Source: an uncultured beta proteobacterium
GTDB taxonomy: Bacteria; Pseudomonadota; Gammaproteobacteria; Burkholderiales; SG8-39
DNA: 29,375 bases
NCBI GenBank assembly: GCA_902826155.1
Contig: CADEDU010000020.1
Location: 18,080 to 47,454 of the forward strand
Reading direction: 5' to 3'
Shown piece after piece: positions 24,080-29,375 of this stretch. Under the pieces are notes generated by a model, which did no database searches, was not told the DNA's origin, and saw nothing but the letters and a program-made list of their open reading frames with translations. The first letter of the stretch is position 1; every line of letters begins with the position of its first letter. The position numbers were made by a program, and so were the translations under genes.

Positions 24080-24667
24080 TCAGAGCGAGCCCTTGGTCGA
24101 TGGCACTGCGCTGCCCACGCGCGGGTCGAGCTCGACCGCGACACGCAAAGCGCGCCCGAACGCCTTGAAGACCGTCTCGCATTGATGATGTGCGTTGTCG
24201 CCTCGCAGATTGTCGATATGCAGGGTCATCAACGCGTGATTGACCAGCCCCTGGAAGAACTCATGGACCAGATCGACATCGAACTCGCCGACACGGGCTC
24301 GCGAGAAATCGACGTGAAACTCCAAACCCGGCCGGCCCGACAGATCGAGCACCACGCGGCTCAAAGCCTCATCCAGCGGCACGTAGGCATGCCCGTAACG
24401 ACGTACGCCCTTCTTGTCTCCCAGCGCATTGGCTACTGCCTGGCCAATCGTGATACCGATGTCCTCCACCGTGTGGTGCGCGTCGATATGCAGGTCGCCG
24501 GCGGCGCGCACGTCCAGATCGATCAGCCCGTGGCGCGCGATCTGATCGAGCATGTGGTCGAGGAACGGCACCCCGGTAGCGAGTTTCGCTTTTCCGGTGC
24601 CGTCGAGATTCACCGTGACGGTGATCTGCGTTTCGTTGGTGTTACGGGTGATCGTCGCTTGACGCAT
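24080..24667 (-). CDS. hisB: Imidazoleglycerol-phosphate dehydratase HisB
   Basis: Monofunctional Mn-dependent dehydratase, without the phosphatase domain of the E. coli fusion. 195 residues. Metal motifs DHML (37-40), DAHHTVED (62-69), and NAHHQCE (158-164) are intact, ending with the usual STKG. I place the start at the ATG at 24667 ([10 protein letters not shown]), as the 19-codon extension upstream has no family match. A separate histidinol-phosphate phosphatase is therefore needed and is not in the window. Confidence 0.96.
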   Translation of the reverse strand: MRQATITRNTNETQITVTVNLDGTGKAKLATGVPFLDHMLDQIARHGLIDLDVRAAGDLHIDAHHTVEDIGITIGQAVANALGDKKGVRRYGHAYVPLDEALSRVVLDLSGRPGLEFHVDFSRARVGEFDVDLVHEFFQGLVNHALMTLHIDNLRGDNAHHQCETVFKAFGRALRVAVELDPRVGSAVPSTKGSL

Positions 24668-24692
24668 GGCGCTATCGGCTTTCAGGCGGCTG

Positions 24693-25766
24693 TCAGGCGC
24701 GCAGCCCCTCGGCAAAGGCAACAAGGAGCTGCTCGTTTTCTTCCGGCGTACCCACCGTGAGTCGCAGACAGTGGGCGAGCAACGGATGCCCGCCGTGGAA
24801 GCTGCGGATCAGGATTTTGCGCTGCTTCAGATGCGCGTCGAGCTTGGGCGCATCGGGTACCCGCACCAGCACGAAGTTGGCCTCGGTGGGAAACGTCTGA
24901 ACGCCGGGCAACACCGTCAGCCGCGCGATCATTGCGGCGCGCGCGGCTTTGATGCGCTCGGCCTGCGCGTCGAACTCCGCAGCGTAGTGCAATGCGATTT
25001 CGCCCGCGACCTGCGTGAGCACGCTGACGTTGTAGGGCGGCCGCACCTTGTCGAGCTGCTCGACCCATTGTGGCGCCGCGGCGGCGTAACCCAAGCGGAT
25101 GCCCGCCAACCCCACCTTCGAGACGGTGCGCATCACGATCAGGTTCGCAAACTGCGCAAGCCGCGGCAGGAAACTGCGCCCGGCGAAGATGTTATAGGCC
25201 TCGTCGAGCACGACCAGACCGGGCGCGGCGCGAATGATCGCTTCGATGTCGGCGTCCGGGTAGCAGTTGCCGGTCGGATTGTTCGGATAGGCGATCCAGA
25301 TCAGCGCCGGCTTCAGCTCGCCGACCTTGGCCAGAAATCTGTTCGTATCCAGCGTGAGATCGGCGTTGAGCGGCACGCCCGCGAAGCGGATATTCGCGAT
25401 CTGCGCGTTCATGCGGTACATGGCGAACGTCGGCTCTGGTGCCATGACGACCGCCCCGGGACGACCGACCGCGTGCGTGATGAGCTGGATCAGCTCGTCG
25501 GACCCATTGCCCAGGATCAGGCCGGCGCTATCGGGGATCTGCATCACACGACGCAGCATCGCTTTGAGCTCCGGCGCGGTCGGATCGGGATAGCGGTTGA
25601 TCGGCGCTTCCACCAGCGCGCGCGCCAGTTCGATGCGCGCGGCCTCGGGCAGCCGGTACGGGTTCTCCATCGCATCGAGCTTGACCATGCCCGCGGCGCT
25701 GGGCACGTGATAGGCCGACAGCTTGAGGATGTCGTCGCGGATCAGGGTTTCAGGTGTCGCAGTCAC
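24693..25766 (-). CDS. hisC: Histidinol-phosphate aminotransferase HisC
   Basis: PLP enzyme that makes histidinol phosphate from imidazole acetol phosphate and glutamate. 357 residues. PLP lysine K217 in [14 protein letters not shown], with GNGSDE (86-91), YPNNPTG (160-166) and LDEAY (187-191). The start is GTG at 25766; no ATG lies near the expected N-terminus [10 protein letters not shown]. Gap of 20 nt from hisD and 25 nt to hisB. Confidence 0.96.
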   Translation of the reverse strand: MTATPETLIRDDILKLSAYHVPSAAGMVKLDAMENPYRLPEAARIELARALVEAPINRYPDPTAPELKAMLRRVMQIPDSAGLILGNGSDELIQLITHAVGRPGAVVMAPEPTFAMYRMNAQIANIRFAGVPLNADLTLDTNRFLAKVGELKPALIWIAYPNNPTGNCYPDADIEAIIRAAPGLVVLDEAYNIFAGRSFLPRLAQFANLIVMRTVSKVGLAGIRLGYAAAAPQWVEQLDKVRPPYNVSVLTQVAGEIALHYAAEFDAQAERIKAARAAMIARLTVLPGVQTFPTEANFVLVRVPDAPKLDAHLKQRKILIRSFHGGHPLLAHCLRLTVGTPEENEQLLVAFAEGLRA

Positions 25767-25786
25767 GGTCGGGCCACGGCTTCAGA

Positions 25787-27088
25787 TCAAGGTTCGAGGC
25801 GCAGTTCAGCGGAACGGGCGTGGGCAGGCAACCCCTCGCCCCGGGCCAGAGTGGCAGCGATGCGTCCGAGCGTCTGCGCGCCGGCCCTGGACACGTTGAT
25901 CAGGCTCGATCGCTTCTGAAAGTCGTACACACCGAGCGGCGAGGAGAAGCGCGCAGTGCCCGACGTGGGCAGCACGTGATTGGGGCCGGCGCAGTAATCG
26001 CCCAACGCTTCGGAGCTGTAACGCCCCATGAAGATCGCGCCGGCGTGCCGGATGTGCTCGATCCATTGCTCGGGCCGTTCGACCGACAATTCCAGATGCT
26101 CCGGTGCGATTCGATTCGCGACGTCACACGCTTCGTTCAGATCGCGCGTGTGGATCAACGCACCGCGGCCGCGCAGCGAAGCCATGATGATGTCGCGACG
26201 CGGCATCTGGGCCAGCAACGCGGGGATGGCGCGCGCCACCTCGTCGAGAAACGCGCCGTCGGGACTGATCAGGATCGCCTGCGCGATCTCGTCGTGCTCG
26301 GCCTGCGAGAACAGGTCCATCGCCACCCAGTCGGCGCGTGTCTTGCCGTCGCAGATCACCAGAATTTCCGAAGGCCCCGCGATCATGTCGATGCCCACCT
26401 GACCGAACACCCGCCGCTTCGCCTCGGCCACATACGCATTGCCGGGCCCGACGATCTTGTCCACGCGCCGGATCGATTGCGTGCCGTACGCCAGGGCACC
26501 GACTGCCTGCGCACCGCCGATGGTATAGGCGCCATCCACCTGCGCGATCGCGGCTGCGGCGAGCACCAGATCGTTGCGCACGCCGTCGGGCGTCGGCACG
26601 ACCATGGCCACCTCGCGAACGCCGGCGACCTTGGCTGGAATCGCGTTCATCAGCAGCGACGAGGGGTACGCCGCCTTGCCGCCCGGCACGTACAGGCCGA
26701 CGCGATCGAGCGCAGTGACCTGCTGGCCAAGCACCGTGCCGTCGGGTTCCTCGTATTGCCATGAGGTGGCCAGTTGCCGCGTGTGGTAGCGGCGGATGCG
26801 CTCGGCCGCGGCCTCCAGGGCATCGCGTTCCGCCACGCCGATACGTGCCAACGCCGCATCGAGCACCTCGCGTGTCAGCACGAGCTCGCCGATCGACCTG
26901 GCGTTCACGCGATCGAACCGCGCCGTGTGCTCGAGTACCGCCGCGTCGCCGCGCGTTCGCACGTCGGCGAGGATCTTCGCCACTGCCTCACCGACGCCGT
27001 GCTCGGTCGAAGCGTCGAACGCTATCAGCGCTCGCAGGCGGTCGTCGAAATCGCCTGCCGCGGTGGAGAGCCGCCGTAGCTCAAGCAT
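25787..27088 (-). CDS. hisD: Histidinol dehydrogenase HisD
   Basis: Zn-dependent NAD enzyme for the last two oxidations to histidine. 433 residues. Zinc ligands Q262 and H265 (SQAEHD), D364 ([11 protein letters not shown]) and H423 ([11 protein letters not shown]), and the catalytic pair E330-H331 (APEHLEL), all match E. coli numbering closely. It also carries [15 protein letters not shown] (130-144) and [10 protein letters not shown] (211-220). The ATG lies 8 nt inside the end of hisG, so the two are coupled. Confidence 0.97.
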   Translation of the reverse strand: MLELRRLSTAAGDFDDRLRALIAFDASTEHGVGEAVAKILADVRTRGDAAVLEHTARFDRVNARSIGELVLTREVLDAALARIGVAERDALEAAAERIRRYHTRQLATSWQYEEPDGTVLGQQVTALDRVGLYVPGGKAAYPSSLLMNAIPAKVAGVREVAMVVPTPDGVRNDLVLAAAAIAQVDGAYTIGGAQAVGALAYGTQSIRRVDKIVGPGNAYVAEAKRRVFGQVGIDMIAGPSEILVICDGKTRADWVAMDLFSQAEHDEIAQAILISPDGAFLDEVARAIPALLAQMPRRDIIMASLRGRGALIHTRDLNEACDVANRIAPEHLELSVERPEQWIEHIRHAGAIFMGRYSSEALGDYCAGPNHVLPTSGTARFSSPLGVYDFQKRSSLINVSRAGAQTLGRIAATLARGEGLPAHARSAELRLEP

Positions 27089-27731
27089 GGGCGCTCACCG
27101 CCCCGGCGATCGCCTGGATGACCGGCTGCAACGCGTCGCGCTTGAGCTTCAGTGCGGCCTGATTGACGATCAGACGCGCGCTCACCGGCGCGATGTCCTC
27201 GACCGCCTTCAGGTGATTGGCCCGCAGCGTGTTGCCGGTGCTCACCAGATCGACGATCACGTCGGCCAAGCCCGACATCGGCGCGAGTTCCATCGACCCG
27301 TAGAGCTTGATCAGATCGACGTGCACGCCCTTGCTGGCGAAGTGCTCGCGCGCTGCACGCATGTATTTGGTGGCCACGCGCAGTCGGTTGCCCTGGCGGA
27401 TCGCGTGCGCATAGTCGAAGCCCTCGGGTACCGCGACCATCAAGCGGCAGCGCGCGATACCCAGGTCGAGCGGTTGGTACAGCCCTTCGCCGCCATGCTC
27501 ATAGAGGACGTCGCGGCCGGCGATGCCCAGATCGGCCGCGCCGTACTGCACGTAGGTTGGCGCATCGGACGCGCGCACGATCACTAGTCGCACGTCGGCC
27601 CGATTGGTCGCGATGATGAGCTTGCGCGAGGCCTCCGGGTCGTCGAGCGGTTCGATGCCCGCGGCGGACAGCAACGGCAGCGTTTCGTCGAAGATGCGGC
27701 CCTTCGACAGGGCGATGGTTAGCGTGGACAC
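27081..27731 (-). CDS. hisG: ATP phosphoribosyltransferase HisG, short form
   Basis: First and committed step: ATP plus PRPP to PR-ATP. 216 residues, the short HisG_S form lacking the C-terminal regulatory domain. Members of this form need HisZ for activity and for histidine feedback, and hisZ is not in this window. Family motifs: [18 protein letters not shown] (4-21), [16 protein letters not shown] (63-78) and [19 protein letters not shown] (155-173). The start is GTG at 27731, followed directly by the family N-terminus. It is the first gene of the his run, 200 bp after murA. Confidence 0.96.
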   Translation of the reverse strand: MSTLTIALSKGRIFDETLPLLSAAGIEPLDDPEASRKLIIATNRADVRLVIVRASDAPTYVQYGAADLGIAGRDVLYEHGGEGLYQPLDLGIARCRLMVAVPEGFDYAHAIRQGNRLRVATKYMRAAREHFASKGVHVDLIKLYGSMELAPMSGLADVIVDLVSTGNTLRANHLKAVEDIAPVSARLIVNQAALKLKRDALQPVIQAIAGAVSAHA

Positions 27732-27819
27732 GACCGGGGGGACGGCTGGAACCGGTTGCCTGGGCGCGAATGGCGCCGGGCCAAAAGACGATGCCGGAGT
27801 GAATCGTACGAGGCTGCCT

Positions 27820-27847
27820 ATTGTAGCCGTAGCCGCCGACGCGCAAA
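27820..27847 (-). promoter_or_regulatory. Possible sigma-70 promoter before hisG
   Basis: Minus strand TTTGCG (27842-27847), 16-bp spacer, TACAAT (27820-27825). The -10 box is 5 of 6 and the -35 is 3 of 6 to consensus. Transcription would start about 80 nt before the hisG GTG. It may add to read-through from murA. No leader peptide rich in His codons was seen, so no classical attenuator. Confidence 0.35.
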
Positions 27848-27931
27848 GGCCGGTGCTGGCGTCCAGTTGCTGAAGCTACGTCGCTCCAAGCGCCACGGGT
27901 AGCTGCGCAGCGCAACCGCGCCGCAAGGGTG

Positions 27932-29299
<1,368 letters not shown>

Positions 29300-29314
29300 C
29301 TACAGACGACCCCT

Positions 29315-29342
29315 AGACTATCGATGCCGATAATGGCAACAA
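29315..29342 (-). promoter_or_regulatory. Weak candidate promoter before murA
   Basis: Minus strand TTGTTG (29337-29342), 16-bp spacer, TAGTCT (29315-29320). Both boxes are imperfect. The window ends 33 bp upstream, so read-through from an upstream gene cannot be judged. Confidence 0.2.
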
Positions 29343-29375
29343 AAGGGCGAACGCGCGAAGAACTGTGTGCAAGCG

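Noticed and set aside
24666..26764. Long plus-strand frames of 417 and 336 codons
   Set aside because: Antisense to hisC and hisD, whose active-site residues are all intact. No family features on the plus strand.

Overview
The window is a GC-rich stretch of a bacterial chromosome that looks betaproteobacterial, most likely Burkholderiales. The main evidence is gene order: murA - hisGDCBHAFIE - HIT protein - tatABC, then a DegS-type protease, a Nif3-family gene, petABC and sspAB, an arrangement I know from that group. Supporting signs are separate hisI and hisE, a short-form HisG, a PVWY-type cytochrome b, and two Bug-type solute-binding proteins. I see no insertion sequence, prophage, CRISPR array or rRNA. 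The assignment rests on recognition of families and order, not on a database search.

Layout. Positions 1-7663 are accessory metabolism: a Bug-type binding protein cut by the window edge, a small unrecognised protein, a divergently placed FAD-dependent oxidoreductase, and a tight minus-strand cluster (CitE-like lyase, MDR oxidoreductase, family III CoA-transferase, second Bug protein) that looks like catabolism of an unidentified organic acid through a CoA ester. Positions 7933-10033 are a plus-strand group: a membrane-anchored LysM protein, two tandemly duplicated PilZ proteins and a bacteriohemerythrin, suggesting a c-di-GMP and oxygen/iron theme. A tRNA-Thr(TGT) with its own promoter follows on the minus strand.

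Positions 10238-16004 are minus strand: an isochorismatase-family hydrolase, sspB, sspA, a terminator, the cytochrome bc1 operon petABC (genes overlapping by ATGA) behind a clear promoter, and a Nif3-family gene. A DegS/AlgW-like protease lies alone on the plus strand (16242-17423). From 29185 down to 17463 runs one long minus-strand series: murA, the complete histidine branch except hisZ and the histidinol-phosphate phosphatase, a HIT protein, tatABC, and an exported MetX-like alpha/beta hydrolase whose GTG start overlaps the tatC stop by one base.

How the genes work together: HisG to HisD carry ATP/PRPP to histidine. TatABC exports folded proteins, and the Rieske subunit PetA in this same window carries a twin-arginine motif. 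PetABC passes electrons from quinol to cytochrome c. SspB delivers ssrA-tagged proteins to ClpXP and SspA acts on RNA polymerase. MurA starts peptidoglycan synthesis. Most of the window is ordinary core genome. I found no convincing new defence or mobile system. The least ordinary parts are the duplicated PilZ pair (its upstream DNA is duplicated too), the exported MetX-like protein, the CitE-like protein with an altered metal-site region, a palindrome in the sspA leader, and a 291-bp gap inside an otherwise compact his operon.
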